From JBQTKD01 sp052386455 (GTDB lineage Bacteria; Actinomycetota; Actinomycetes; Sporichthyales; Sporichthyaceae): a stretch of DNA of 64,000 bases. Made by a program: the position numbers and the translations under genes. How positions within the stretch are numbered: the first letter of the stretch is position 1; the number at the start of each line of letters is the position of its first letter. This document shows, one piece after another, positions 34,317 to 42,804 of the stretch. The notes beneath the pieces are model-generated. The model had not been told where the DNA came from. It made no database searches and saw only the letters and a program-made list of their open reading frames with translations. The stretch covers positions 30,631 through 94,630 of the forward strand of contig JBQTKD010000002.1 in the NCBI GenBank assembly GCA_052386455.1. The letters are read 5' to 3'.

Positions 34317-35849
34317 ATGGAGCTGACGAAGGCCGAGGCGGCCGAGCCTGCGGCGGCTCCGGCTCCGGACCCCCTGCGCTCGGCGATGCCCCGCGGCCCG
34401 TGGGCGTGGTGGGGGCCGGTCCTGGTCACGCTGCTCGCGGCGATCGTCCGGTTCAAGGACCTCGGCCGGCCGCACGCGGTGGTCTTCGACGAGACCTACT
34501 ACGTCAAGGACTCCTGGTCCCTGCTGAAGTCCGGCTACGAGCGGGCCTACGTCGAGGGCGCCGACGGAAAGCTGCTCGGCGGCGACACCGACATCCTCAA
34601 GAACGACGCGACGTTCGTGGTCCACCCCCCGGTCGGGAAGTGGATCATCGCGATCGGCGAGTGGATCGGCGGCCTGGACCCGACCGGGTGGCGCCTCTCG
34701 GTCGCCATCGTGGGAACCGCGATGGTGTTCCTGATCTCCCGCATCGCCATGCGCCTCACCGGGTCGATCGTGCTCGGATGCATCGCGGGCGGCCTGCTCG
34801 CGCTCGACGGACTGGCGGTCGTGATGAGCCGCACGGCCCTGCTCGACGGCATCCTCGCCTTCTTTGTCCTCGCCGCCTTCGGGGCACTGCTGATCGACCG
34901 CGACCGGTTCCGCGAGGCCCTGGCCGGCGGGCGGACCTACCGGTGGCGGCACTGGCGCCTGCTCGCCGGAGTGGGCCTCGGCATGGCGCTCGGCACCAAG
35001 TGGAGCGCGCTGCCGTTCGTCGCCGCCTTCGGCATCCTCACCGTCCTGTGGGACGTCGGCGCCCGGCGCGCGGCCGGCAACCCCACGCCGCGCCGCACCG
35101 TCGCCCGCCTCGACCTCGCGCCCGCGTTCCTGTACATCGTCGGCGTTTCCACGGTCGTGTACCTGATCGGCTGGACGGGCTACCTGGCCACCGGCGGCGG
35201 CTGGTCGCGCCAGTGGGCGACGGGACGCGACACGGCCTTCCCCTTCATCCCGGATCCGCTGCGCTCCCTGTGGCACTACCACTGGGAGATGCTCAACTTC
35301 CACACGAATCTGACGCAGGATCACCCGTACCGCTCGAGTCCGTGGGGCTGGAGCGTGTTGGCCCGCCCGGTCGCGTACTACTCGCAGGACTCGAGCCAGG
35401 GGCAGGGCGACTGCCGCGCCAGCTCCTGCGTCAGCGAGGTGCTCGGGCTCGGCACGCCGGTGATCTGGTGGGCCGCGACCGCGGCGCTGTTCTTCCTGCT
35501 CTGGCGTTGGATCGGCGCCCGCGACTGGCGCGCAGGAGCGGTGCTCGCCGGCGTCGCCGCCGGGTGGCTGCCGTGGTTCCGGTACTCCGACCGCCCGATC
35601 TTCCACTTCTACGCGATCACGTTCCTGCCGTTCTTGATCCTCGGCCTGACCCTCGCCCTCGGCGCACTGATCGGTCGAGCACCGGAGAGCAGGGCCGGCG
35701 CACGCCGCCGGGCACTCGGGTCGACCCTGGCAGGTGCAGTGGTGGTCCTGGTGGTGGTGAACTTCTTCTACATCTATCCCGTGCTGACGGCGGGCACGCT
35801 GTCTCGCGAGGACTGGATGTCTCGCATGTGGTTCACCACCTGGATCTAG
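34317..35849 (+). CDS. pmt: Protein O-mannosyltransferase (GT39)
   Basis: 510 residues with about ten membrane segments. The catalytic acidic pair is in HAVVFDETYYVKD (loop 1), as in GT39 enzymes, followed by the conserved loop with HPPVGKW. It transfers mannose from a polyprenyl phosphate carrier to Ser/Thr of exported proteins. A counterpart sits next to rsmI in mycobacteria. The start is placed at the ATG of MELTKAE; GTG codons just before it are possible, and a longer frame would run through the repeat array and is not credible. Confidence 0.93.
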   Translation: MELTKAEAAEPAAAPAPDPLRSAMPRGPWAWWGPVLVTLLAAIVRFKDLGRPHAVVFDETYYVKDSWSLLKSGYERAYVEGADGKLLGGDTDILKNDATFVVHPPVGKWIIAIGEWIGGLDPTGWRLSVAIVGTAMVFLISRIAMRLTGSIVLGCIAGGLLALDGLAVVMSRTALLDGILAFFVLAAFGALLIDRDRFREALAGGRTYRWRHWRLLAGVGLGMALGTKWSALPFVAAFGILTVLWDVGARRAAGNPTPRRTVARLDLAPAFLYIVGVSTVVYLIGWTGYLATGGGWSRQWATGRDTAFPFIPDPLRSLWHYHWEMLNFHTNLTQDHPYRSSPWGWSVLARPVAYYSQDSSQGQGDCRASSCVSEVLGLGTPVIWWAATAALFFLLWRWIGARDWRAGAVLAGVAAGWLPWFRYSDRPIFHFYAITFLPFLILGLTLALGALIGRAPESRAGARRRALGSTLAGAVVVLVVVNFFYIYPVLTAGTLSREDWMSRMWFTTWI

Positions 35850-35864
35850 CTCACCGGAGGCGAC

Positions 35865-38768
35865 GTGCGACTCGGACTCGGGCGCGTCTGGTCCGCCGCC
35901 GGCAACGCCATCGAGGTCGCGCGGTTCGGCGGGCTGGACACCGGCGAGCAGCCGAGCCCGTTCACGATCGAGGCCCGCTCGGCGATGTACCGGCTGCGGC
36001 GCTACTTCCCCGGCGAGTCCAGCGGGCCGCCGATCCTGCTCGTGCCGCCGCTGATGATGAGCTCGGACGTGTACGACGTGTCCGCGGCCACCAGCGCCGT
36101 CGGGATCCTGCACGCGGCCGGCGTCGACCCGTGGGTCGTCGACTTCGGCGCTCCGGAGAACCAGGAGGGCGGCAAGCAGCGCACCGTCGCCGACCACGTG
36201 GTGGCGATCAGCGCGGCGCTCGACACCGTCGCGGAACGCACCGGCCAGGACGTCCATCTAGCGGGCTACTCCCAAGGCGGCATGTTCGCCTACCAAACCG
36301 CGGCCTACCGCCGGTCGGCCGGCATCGCCAGCCTGATCACGTTCGGCTCGCCCGTGGACGCCCGGCTCACCAGGGTCTTCGACTTCTTTTCCGAGAACGT
36401 CGTCGCCGACTTCCTCGCCGCGGCGGCGGACAACGTGCTGGTCCACGTGACGCTCCCGGCCTGGGCCAGCCGCATCGGCTTCCGCCTGCTGGACCCGGTG
36501 AAGTCCGTCCGCGGTCGGGTGGAGTTCCTGCGCAAGCTGCACGACCGCGACGCCCTGCTCCCGCGCGAACGGCAACGGCAGTTCCTCGACAACCACGGCT
36601 ACGTCGCCTACCCGGGCCCGGCCGTCGCCGACCTCGTGAAGCAGTTCGTGGCGCACAACCGGATGCTGTCCGGCGGGCTGATGGTCGGCGATCAGATGTC
36701 CACCCTCGCCGACATCGAGGCGCCGATCCTCGCGTTCGTCGGCGAGGTCGACTCGATCGCGCCCGCCGCCTCGGTTCGGGCGATCGTCCGCGCGGCGCCG
36801 GCGGCGCAGTGTTGGGAGTGCACGACGCCGACCGGTCACTTCGGCCTGGTCGTCGGCAGCGGCGCGGCGCGCCGGACCTGGCCCACCGTCGCCGAGTGGA
36901 TGCACTGGCGCAGCGGCGACGGGGACCAACCGGCCGACGTGCACGAACTCGTCGAGGCCGACGTGGCGGAAGGCTGGAGCCGGCTCGGCGCCGGCCTCGA
37001 GCAGACCGCGGCCACCGTCTCCGCGGCGCGCGGCGTCGTGGGCACGCTGATCGGATCGGCGCGCAACGCCGCCGCGGTCGGGGTCGACCTGGTGCACGCG
37101 CTGCCGGGCACGACCCGCCTGGAGCGGGTGCGTCCCGGCACCCGCGTGTCCGTCGGCTCGTTGTTGGCCGAGCGTGCCGCCCGAACCGGGTCGGCGACGT
37201 TCTTCGTCTTCGACGGCCGCGGGCACAGCTACGCGGCGGCCGACGCCCGAGTGAACGCGGTGGTGCGTGGCCTGATCGCGATGGGCGTGCGGCACGGCGA
37301 CCGCGTCGGCGTTCTCATGAGCACTCGCCCCAGCGCCCTGTCGGTTCTGGCGGCGCTCAACCGGATCGGTGCGGTGGTCGCGCTGCTGCGGCCGGACGGC
37401 GATCCCGAGCAGGAGGCGCGGCTGGCCGGGATCTCCCGGATCGTCGTCGATCCCGAGCACGTCGGCTCCGGGCGCGCGACGCGGGTGCCGATTCTGGTGC
37501 TCGGCGGCGTGCGGGCGTCTCGGCCGCTGCCCGACGACGTCTTCGACCTCGAGCGCATCGATCCGGAGCAGGTCGCCGACCCGGCTTGGTACAAGCCGAA
37601 TCCCGGCCGCGCGAGCGACCCGGCCTTCCTGCTGTTCATCGGCGAGGGCGCCGGGACGCGCGTGGTGCGGATCGGCAACGGTCGCTGGGCGCTCTCGGCG
37701 TTCGGCACGGCGGCGGCCGCGCGGCTGAAGAACACCGACACCGTCTACGGCGTCACGCCGCTGCACCACGCCTCGGCGTTGCTCACCGCGGTCGGCGGCG
37801 CGTTGGCGGGCGGGGCACGGCTGGCGATGGCGACGAAGCTCGACCCGGAGACCTTCTGGACGGAGGTCCGCCGGTACGGCGTCACCGTCGTCGCCTACAC
37901 CTGGACCTCGCTGCGCGAACTGGTCGAGACCGAGCCGACGGCGGCCGAACGCGGCTCGCCGATCCGGCTGTTCATGGGCTCGGGCATGCCCGGCTGGCTC
38001 TGGCAGCGGACGACCGATCGCTTCCCGACGGCGGCCGTCCTGGAGTTCTTCACCGCCGGCGACGAGGGCGTCGCCCTGGCCAACACCGCCGGGGTGAAGA
38101 TCGGCGCCAAGGGCCGCCCGCTGCCGGGCAGCGCCGAGGTCCGCGTCGTGCGCTACGACCCGAACACCGACCGGGTCTGGACCGACGACGAGACGGGCAT
38201 GGCGCGAGAGTGCGAACCGGGCGAGCCCGGACTGCTGGTCGCACGCAGCGCCGCGACGGACCGGCCCGGGGAGGCGCCCGCGGACGGCGAGCTGCGCAGC
38301 CTGTTCGAGCCCGAGGACCGCTGGCGGTCCACCGACCACCTGTTCCAGACCGACGCCGAGGGCGACCTCTGGCTCGTCGGCCATCTCGCCGACCTCGTCC
38401 ACACCGGCGACGGGGCGGTCAGCCCGCTGCCGGCGGAGGAGGCGCTGGGCAGGCTGGACGCCGTCGCGTCGGTAGCGGCCTTCCGCGTCGTGGAACCCGA
38501 CAGCTCGGAGCACCTCGGCGCCGCAGTGGCGCTGCGGCCGGGCCGCACGCTGTCCGCGGACCACGTCGCCAAGGCGCTGGCCGAGCTCCCATACCTGGCG
38601 CGGCCGGAGTTCGTGCGGCTCGTCGAGACGATCCCCATCACCACGTGGTGGCGCCCGCGCCGGGCGGATCTTGCGGCCTGCGGGCCCGGAACCGACGGCT
38701 GGCGCCGAACAGCGAACGGGGGCTATGCGCCGATCGGCGGGACGACCCGCGCCCGCAAGCCCCGCTGA
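35865..38768 (+). CDS. PhaC-like alpha/beta hydrolase fused to degenerate AMP-ligase domain
   Basis: 967 residues from a GTG with GGAGG. The N-terminal part (about 45-360) is a PHA-synthase-like hydrolase: LLVPPLMMSS, nucleophile elbow AGYSQGG with Ser136, and a late TPTGHFGLVVG with His. The C-terminal part (about 420-940) has the ANL-superfamily order of an acyl-CoA synthetase. However, its P-loop reads IGEGAGTRVVRIG instead of the TSGTTGxPKG type, the YGxTE motif reads EFFTAGDEG, and the lysine of the last motif is replaced (TTWWRPRR). The ligase half is therefore probably inactive or altered. It sits 15 bp after pmt and may be cotranscribed. Role in lipid metabolism is inferred only from folds. 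Confidence 0.8.
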   Translation: MRLGLGRVWSAAGNAIEVARFGGLDTGEQPSPFTIEARSAMYRLRRYFPGESSGPPILLVPPLMMSSDVYDVSAATSAVGILHAAGVDPWVVDFGAPENQEGGKQRTVADHVVAISAALDTVAERTGQDVHLAGYSQGGMFAYQTAAYRRSAGIASLITFGSPVDARLTRVFDFFSENVVADFLAAAADNVLVHVTLPAWASRIGFRLLDPVKSVRGRVEFLRKLHDRDALLPRERQRQFLDNHGYVAYPGPAVADLVKQFVAHNRMLSGGLMVGDQMSTLADIEAPILAFVGEVDSIAPAASVRAIVRAAPAAQCWECTTPTGHFGLVVGSGAARRTWPTVAEWMHWRSGDGDQPADVHELVEADVAEGWSRLGAGLEQTAATVSAARGVVGTLIGSARNAAAVGVDLVHALPGTTRLERVRPGTRVSVGSLLAERAARTGSATFFVFDGRGHSYAAADARVNAVVRGLIAMGVRHGDRVGVLMSTRPSALSVLAALNRIGAVVALLRPDGDPEQEARLAGISRIVVDPEHVGSGRATRVPILVLGGVRASRPLPDDVFDLERIDPEQVADPAWYKPNPGRASDPAFLLFIGEGAGTRVVRIGNGRWALSAFGTAAAARLKNTDTVYGVTPLHHASALLTAVGGALAGGARLAMATKLDPETFWTEVRRYGVTVVAYTWTSLRELVETEPTAAERGSPIRLFMGSGMPGWLWQRTTDRFPTAAVLEFFTAGDEGVALANTAGVKIGAKGRPLPGSAEVRVVRYDPNTDRVWTDDETGMARECEPGEPGLLVARSAATDRPGEAPADGELRSLFEPEDRWRSTDHLFQTDAEGDLWLVGHLADLVHTGDGAVSPLPAEEALGRLDAVASVAAFRVVEPDSSEHLGAAVALRPGRTLSADHVAKALAELPYLARPEFVRLVETIPITTWWRPRRADLAACGPGTDGWRRTANGGYAPIGGTTRARKPR

Positions 38769-38785
38769 TGCCGCCCAGGGGTCTG

Positions 38786-38799
38786 TGTGACGCGTCACA
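38786..38799. promoter_or_regulatory. Perfect palindrome TGTGACGCGTCACA
   Basis: A 14-bp perfect palindrome about 190 bp upstream of the PAP2 gene, just after the hydrolase-ligase fusion. The half-sites TGTGA/TCACA are those of CRP-family proteins, but the spacing is 4 and not the usual 6 bases. An AT-richer stretch near 38830-38890 downstream may contain the promoter. Confidence 0.4.
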
Positions 38800-38989
38800 T
38801 GCACAGCCAGTTTCCAGCGTGCACGACGAGACCTTGCGAAAAAGGGAAGATATCGGTCGTGTAACAGAAAGGGGCTGTTCGGCTATTCTTCACCGGTCCC
38901 GTGCGTGCGATCCGTCATAGATCCGGCGCACCGTCTTTCACGTCCGGTTGTCCGGGAACCCTGCGAAATCTCGTCGGGAGGCAGGCACC

Positions 38990-39790
38990 GTGGTCGACAC
39001 CGCCCACCGCGCACTGTCGGTTCCCCGCGCCCGGGCAGGGATCCGCTGGTCGGCGTTCAGCCGCGAGCTCATCGCGATGGGGCTGCTCTTCCTGATCTAC
39101 AAGTTCGGGCGCAGCATCCACTCGGTCGATGTCTCCGTCGCCTACGAGAACGCGCGCACCGTGTGGGACTTCGAGCGCTGGGTGAACATGCCCAACGAGC
39201 TGTCCGCACAGAACGCGATCCTCGCCGGCGAGCACCTGACCAAGTTCGCGAACGTCTACTACGTCTGGATGCACTGGCCGGCAACGGTCGCGTTCCTGCT
39301 GTGGATGTACTTCCGCCGGCCGATGCTCTATCCCCCGGTCCGCCGCGCGATCATCGGGATGACCTTCATCGCGCTGATCCTGCACCTGGTCTATCCGCTG
39401 GCACCGCCGCGGATGCTGTCCGACCTCGGCTTCGTCGACACCGGCGCCCTGTACGGGCCGAGCATGTACGGCCCGCCGGCCGAGGGCAGCGTCATCAACC
39501 AGTACGCGGCCATGCCCAGCCTGCACGTCGGCTGGGCGATGCTCGTGGCCGCCGGCCTCATCGCGGCGCTGAACAGCCGCTGGCGTTGGCTGTGGCTGCT
39601 GCACCCGACGCTGACTGCGGTGGCCGTCGTGGTGACGGCCAACCACTACTGGTTGGACGGCATCGCGGCGTGCGTGCTGCTGGCCGCCGTCACGTTCGCG
39701 TTCTCTCGGCTTTCGCTCCCGAGATGGGCGCGGCTGCCCTGGAGCACCGCGCTGGCGCGCCGCTGGCGGGGGATGCTCCCCTCTCGCTGA
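38990..39790 (+). CDS. PAP2-superfamily membrane phosphatase/phosphotransferase
   Basis: 266 residues with about six membrane segments. The catalytic motifs of the membrane PAP2 group are present: the middle motif with MPSLHVGW and the last with NHYWLDGIAA (His and Asp). The first motif region is PLAPPRML, typical of the inositol-phosphotransferase-like subgroup of actinobacteria. It may process a lipid phosphate or build an inositol lipid. GTG start after GGGAGGCACC; an earlier in-frame start lacks a ribosome site. Its 3' end overlaps the convergent gene by 145 bp. Confidence 0.87.
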   Translation: MVDTAHRALSVPRARAGIRWSAFSRELIAMGLLFLIYKFGRSIHSVDVSVAYENARTVWDFERWVNMPNELSAQNAILAGEHLTKFANVYYVWMHWPATVAFLLWMYFRRPMLYPPVRRAIIGMTFIALILHLVYPLAPPRMLSDLGFVDTGALYGPSMYGPPAEGSVINQYAAMPSLHVGWAMLVAAGLIAALNSRWRWLWLLHPTLTAVAVVVTANHYWLDGIAACVLLAAVTFAFSRLSLPRWARLPWSTALARRWRGMLPSR

Positions 39791-40509
39791 CGCGGGATTG
39801 TGGTCAAGCGGGTCCGAGCCTCGGCTCCGTACCGCAGGCCCCTATTGCGCAGGTCCAGCTCCACGAGCTCCGGCTCGACCTCTTCGCCCGCGCAGGCGGC
39901 GGCCCAGGCGATGTAGCGCATCCACTCCAGGCTCGACCCGCGGTTGGCCGGGGTGGTGACGCCGGCCGACTCGGGGATCCGCGCGGCGATCTCGTTGTCG
40001 ATCATCAGCGGCTGGAGGTCCGGTTCGCCACGGCGGTACCCGGCGAAGTAGAGCAGGCCGGTGACGGCGTCGCCGTCGAACCAGGCGAGCCGGCAGTCGG
40101 TGCGGAACGCGAGGTAGGCCGTGCGCAGGTCGGCACTGCCAAGGCGCTCGGCGCGCAACCCGCGCAGACCGCGCTCGGTGCGATCGCCGTCCGGATCGTC
40201 GGCGAGGGTGCGTACTGCGTGCCGACGCGCGGCGGCGCCGTCGTTCGCCTGCCACATCAGGGTGGCCGCGAGCAGGTGCCGAGAGCTCGCCCGACCGGCC
40301 CGCCACATCGCGGCGACCTCGAAGACGTCGCTGCGCCAGACGAACCCGTCGACGGGGAAGCGCCGCGGCCAGCAGTCCTCGGGAAGCGCCGCACGCCACT
40401 TGCCGGCGTTCGCGACGGCGGGCAGGTCCTCGCCGGGCAGGGCGCGAGAGCGGTCCACCGGCTCGGTCCCGGTGCGGTCGAGGTTTCGGCTCGGCAGCAC
40501 GATTCGCAT
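39646..40509 (-). CDS. Hypothetical protein, possibly OGG-fold (8-oxoguanine glycosylase-like)
   Basis: 287 residues. The central part (VDGFVWRSDVFEVAAMW, LLAATLMWQAN, LLYFAGYRR, PLMIDNEIAARI) has the spacing of the actinobacterial proteins described as having an OGG fold, but the catalytic Lys/Asp of true HhH-GPD glycosylases cannot be placed by eye. The last 55 or so residues lie antisense to the PAP2 gene and contain a tandem IPRQR repeat, so the natural stop may have been lost. ATG at 40509 chosen over an upstream frame start. Confidence 0.6.
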   Translation of the reverse strand: MRIVLPSRNLDRTGTEPVDRSRALPGEDLPAVANAGKWRAALPEDCWPRRFPVDGFVWRSDVFEVAAMWRAGRASSRHLLAATLMWQANDGAAARRHAVRTLADDPDGDRTERGLRGLRAERLGSADLRTAYLAFRTDCRLAWFDGDAVTGLLYFAGYRRGEPDLQPLMIDNEIAARIPESAGVTTPANRGSSLEWMRYIAWAAACAGEEVEPELVELDLRNRGLRYGAEARTRLTTIPRQREGSIPRQRRASAVLQGSRAHLGSESRENANVTAASSTHAAMPSNQ

Positions 40510-40660
40510 GCGCCCGACGGTACGTCTGCACGCTGCGAAACACCGCCCGGTGCGCCCGAAAGGGTCACCACTCCCCCGGCGCGACACGCCGAAGATCGGG
40601 GGTTATCTGTGTTAGCGTCGCCACAGGTCGCTCATCAGCAGTTCCCCGATCGTTCTCGAA

Positions 40661-40694
40661 CGTCCGCGGACACCACTCGTCGCGGACGTTTTTT
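40661..40694 (+). terminator. Intrinsic terminator in the csp leader
   Basis: CGTCCGCG and CGCGGACG form an 8-bp stem with a 12-nt loop, followed directly by six T residues. This is the best intrinsic terminator in the window. It lies about 80 bp upstream of the cold-shock gene and not at the end of any plus-strand gene, so it could end a small leader RNA or act as an attenuator. Confidence 0.7.
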
Positions 40695-40775
40695 CGTCCC
40701 AGGGGAGCTGTGCAGGTCGGCCAGGATCGCGTGGTGCGGTCCGAGATCGGGCAACGCATAAGGAGTACGAACAGC

Positions 40776-40979
40776 ATGACCCAGGGCACCGTGAAGTGGT
40801 TCAACGCCGAAAAGGGCTTCGGCTTCATCGCTCAGGACGGCGGCGGCGCTGACGTCTTCGTGCACTACTCGGCCATCCAGTCCTCTGGATACCGCAGTCT
40901 CGAAGACAACCAGCGCGTCGAGTTCGAGATCACCCAGGGCGACAAGGGCCCGCAGGCGGCGAACGTCCGCCCGATCTAG
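40776..40979 (+). CDS. Cold-shock protein (CspA family)
   Basis: 67 residues, single cold-shock domain. RNP1 reads KGFGFI and RNP2 VFVHYSAI. It begins MTQGTVKWFNAEKGFGFI as in the family. It binds single-stranded RNA and melts structures; many actinobacterial copies are constitutive. AAGGAG lies upstream of the ATG. The long leader contains a terminator hairpin, and a second terminator follows the gene. Confidence 0.96.
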   Translation: MTQGTVKWFNAEKGFGFIAQDGGGADVFVHYSAIQSSGYRSLEDNQRVEFEITQGDKGPQAANVRPI

Positions 40980-40996
40980 TCCCGACCCGCACCTCG

Positions 40997-41030
40997 CGAA
41001 GGCCCGCCGTTCGGCGGGCCTTCGACTTTT
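40997..41030 (+). terminator. Intrinsic terminator after csp
   Basis: CGAAGGCCCGCC and GGCGGGCCTTCG pair as a 12-bp stem with the loop GTTC, followed by ACTTTT. It ends the csp transcript 18 bp after the stop codon. Confidence 0.8.
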
Positions 41031-41090
41031 CTGGGGACCCCCGAACGGGCACTGTGTGGTCCGACGGACTGCCGAGTGCGAGGAGTGGAC

Positions 41091-41504
41091 GTGGACGGGT
41101 TCAAGAAGTTTCTGCTGCGGGGCAACCTGGTCGATCTGGCCGTCGCCGTCGTCATCGGTGCGGCGTTCACCGCCGTGGTGACGGCGATGGTGGAGAACCT
41201 GATCACGCCACTGCTCGCGGCGATCGGCGGTCAGCCGGACTTCAAGGCCCTCGACTTCACGATCAACGACTCCAAGTTCACCTACGGGCTGTTCATCAAC
41301 GCGCTCGTCGCGTTCGTGATCCTGGCGGCGGTCCTCTACTTCTTCGTGGTCAAGCCGTTCGGCGTCCTGTTGGACAACTTCAAGCCCGAACCGGCGCCCG
41401 CGGCGCCCACCAAGAAGTGCCCGCACTGCATCTCCTCGATCCCCGAGGCGGCGAGCGTCTGCGCGTTCTGCACACGCGACGTCCCGGCGAAGTCGCTGAC
41501 CTGA
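41091..41504 (+). CDS. mscL: Large-conductance mechanosensitive channel with C-terminal zinc ribbon
   Basis: 137 residues. The MscL core is typical: FKKFLLRGNLVDLAVAVVIG (first helix and gate), a periplasmic loop and a second helix (ALVAFVILAAVLYFFVVKP). The channel releases solutes on hypo-osmotic shock. After a Pro-rich linker comes a zinc-ribbon tail, CPHC...CAFC, in place of the usual cytoplasmic helix bundle. The GTG at 41091 after GAGGAG is preferred to a GTG five codons earlier that itself overlaps the ribosome site. Confidence 0.93.
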   Translation: MDGFKKFLLRGNLVDLAVAVVIGAAFTAVVTAMVENLITPLLAAIGGQPDFKALDFTINDSKFTYGLFINALVAFVILAAVLYFFVVKPFGVLLDNFKPEPAPAAPTKKCPHCISSIPEAASVCAFCTRDVPAKSLT

Positions 41505-41530
41505 CCCTGCTAACCTAGGCCCGCTGTTTC

Positions 41531-41604
41531 GGGGATGTGGCGCAGTCCGGTAGCGCACCTCGTTCGCATCGAGGGGGCCAGGGGTTCAAATCCCCTCATC
41601 TCCA
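41531..41604 (+). tRNA. tRNA-Ala (anticodon CGC)
   Basis: 74 nt cloverleaf: acceptor GGGGATG/CATCTCC with the G3-U70 pair that marks alanine tRNAs, D stem GCGC/GCGC, anticodon arm CCTCG-TTCGCAT-CGAGG with CGC, T arm AGGGG-TTCAAAT-CCCCT, discriminator A. CCA is not encoded. It lies 118 bp from the Fic gene and could be an integration target. Confidence 0.93.
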
Positions 41605-41721
41605 CGAAACGACCGGCGACGTGTGTCTGCAAAGCAGACCACGTCGCCTCGTCGTTTTGTACGCGACTTCGTCGCGCCGGCGGGGCCCATCGATCGGGCA
41701 CAGCGCCACCCGCACCCCCAC

Positions 41722-42804
41722 TCACTCAGATCGCGTGAGCACGCCGAGGAACTCGTGGTTCACGAAGAGCACCTCTCGGCCTACCTTGACGTCGCGAAGG
41801 ATTCCGGCGTCGACAAGCGCGTGCAGCCAAGTCGACGCGGTCTGCCGCGACACGTCGCATCGAGAGACGACCGTGCCGATTCGGCAGTAGGGCTGCTCGC
41901 ACAGGACCGCCAGAAACCGGGCGTCGCGACCGCCTTGACTGGCTGCGCGGGCGCGCTCGGCGATGTCCTGCTCGCAGGTCCGGATGGCCGCGATCTTCCG
42001 GGTCGTCGATTCCGCGGACTCGCGAACCGCGTCGAGCATGTACAGGATCCAGTCGATCCAGGCGCCCTCGGCAGTCACCGCGTGGAGGAGGCGGTAGTAG
42101 TCGCTCTTCCGGGCGATGATCGCTCGCGACAGGTAGAGGATCGGGTCGCGCAGCAGACCGGCCTGGATCAGCATGAGGATGTTGACGACGCGTCCGGTGC
42201 GGCCGTTGCCGTCGTGGAACGGGTGGATCGCCTCGAACTGGTAGTGGGCCAGGGCCATCCGCACGAGTGGGTCGAGGTCGTCCGGGGCGTGGACGAACTG
42301 CTCCCACGCCGCGAGCTTCTCGCGGATGAGGTCGGCGCCCTCGGGCGGCGCGTACACGATCTCGCCCGTGGCGGGGTTCGCGATTCGCGTGCCGGGAACC
42401 GCCCGGACGGTCATCTCCCGGTTGTGCAGCGCCGAGCAGACCGCGGCGGCCGTTCCGGCCGTCAGCGGGCGGCTGCGGATCGACTCGACGCCGGCGAACA
42501 GCGCACTTCGGTACCGCAGGGCCTCCTTGGTCGCGGGCTCGCCACCTCCGGTCTCGACGTGCTTGAAGAGCTCGTCGGCGGTCGTCACGATGTTCTCGAT
42601 CTCGGAGCTCGCCTGTGCCTCCAGCAGGGGAACCGACTGGATCAGGATGTTCGGATTCGACAGCAGCTGACCGGCTTGGTTGAGCGTGGCGAGCGCAGCT
42701 CTCGCTTCGACGGCTGCCTTGAGCACCGGCTTCGGTTCGAGATCGAGGCCGGGCGGCGGCAGCGGCGGAAGCTCGTCGAAAGGGACGTCCGGGCTCCAGG
42801 GCAC
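41722..42804 (-). CDS. Fic-domain protein (class II, with N-terminal inhibitory motif)
   Basis: 360 residues. The Fic core motif HPFHDGNGRTGR is intact at 194-205, so AMP or a similar nucleotide group can be transferred to Ser/Thr/Tyr of a target protein. An inhibitory helix motif of the type S-x3-E-N is seen as SSEIEN at 66-71, which keeps such enzymes off until released. A winged-HTH-like C-terminus (about 285-350, SRCDVSRQTASTWLHALVDAG) suggests DNA binding. GTG start after AAAGGA. Three related half-sites precede the gene, consistent with autoregulation. Confidence 0.9.
   Translation of the reverse strand: MPWSPDVPFDELPPLPPPGLDLEPKPVLKAAVEARAALATLNQAGQLLSNPNILIQSVPLLEAQASSEIENIVTTADELFKHVETGGGEPATKEALRYRSALFAGVESIRSRPLTAGTAAAVCSALHNREMTVRAVPGTRIANPATGEIVYAPPEGADLIREKLAAWEQFVHAPDDLDPLVRMALAHYQFEAIHPFHDGNGRTGRVVNILMLIQAGLLRDPILYLSRAIIARKSDYYRLLHAVTAEGAWIDWILYMLDAVRESAESTTRKIAAIRTCEQDIAERARAASQGGRDARFLAVLCEQPYCRIGTVVSRCDVSRQTASTWLHALVDAGILRDVKVGREVLFVNHEFLGVLTRSE

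Noticed and set aside
36258..38804. Long antisense open frame opposite the hydrolase-ligase fusion
   Set aside because: No recognisable domain, low-complexity composition, and opposite-strand shadow of a gene with clear motifs.
34400..38920. A 1500-codon open frame overlapping pmt and the hydrolase-ligase fusion in another phase
   Set aside because: Arg/Pro/Gly-rich translation without family motifs; a by-product of high GC in the frame next to two well-supported genes.
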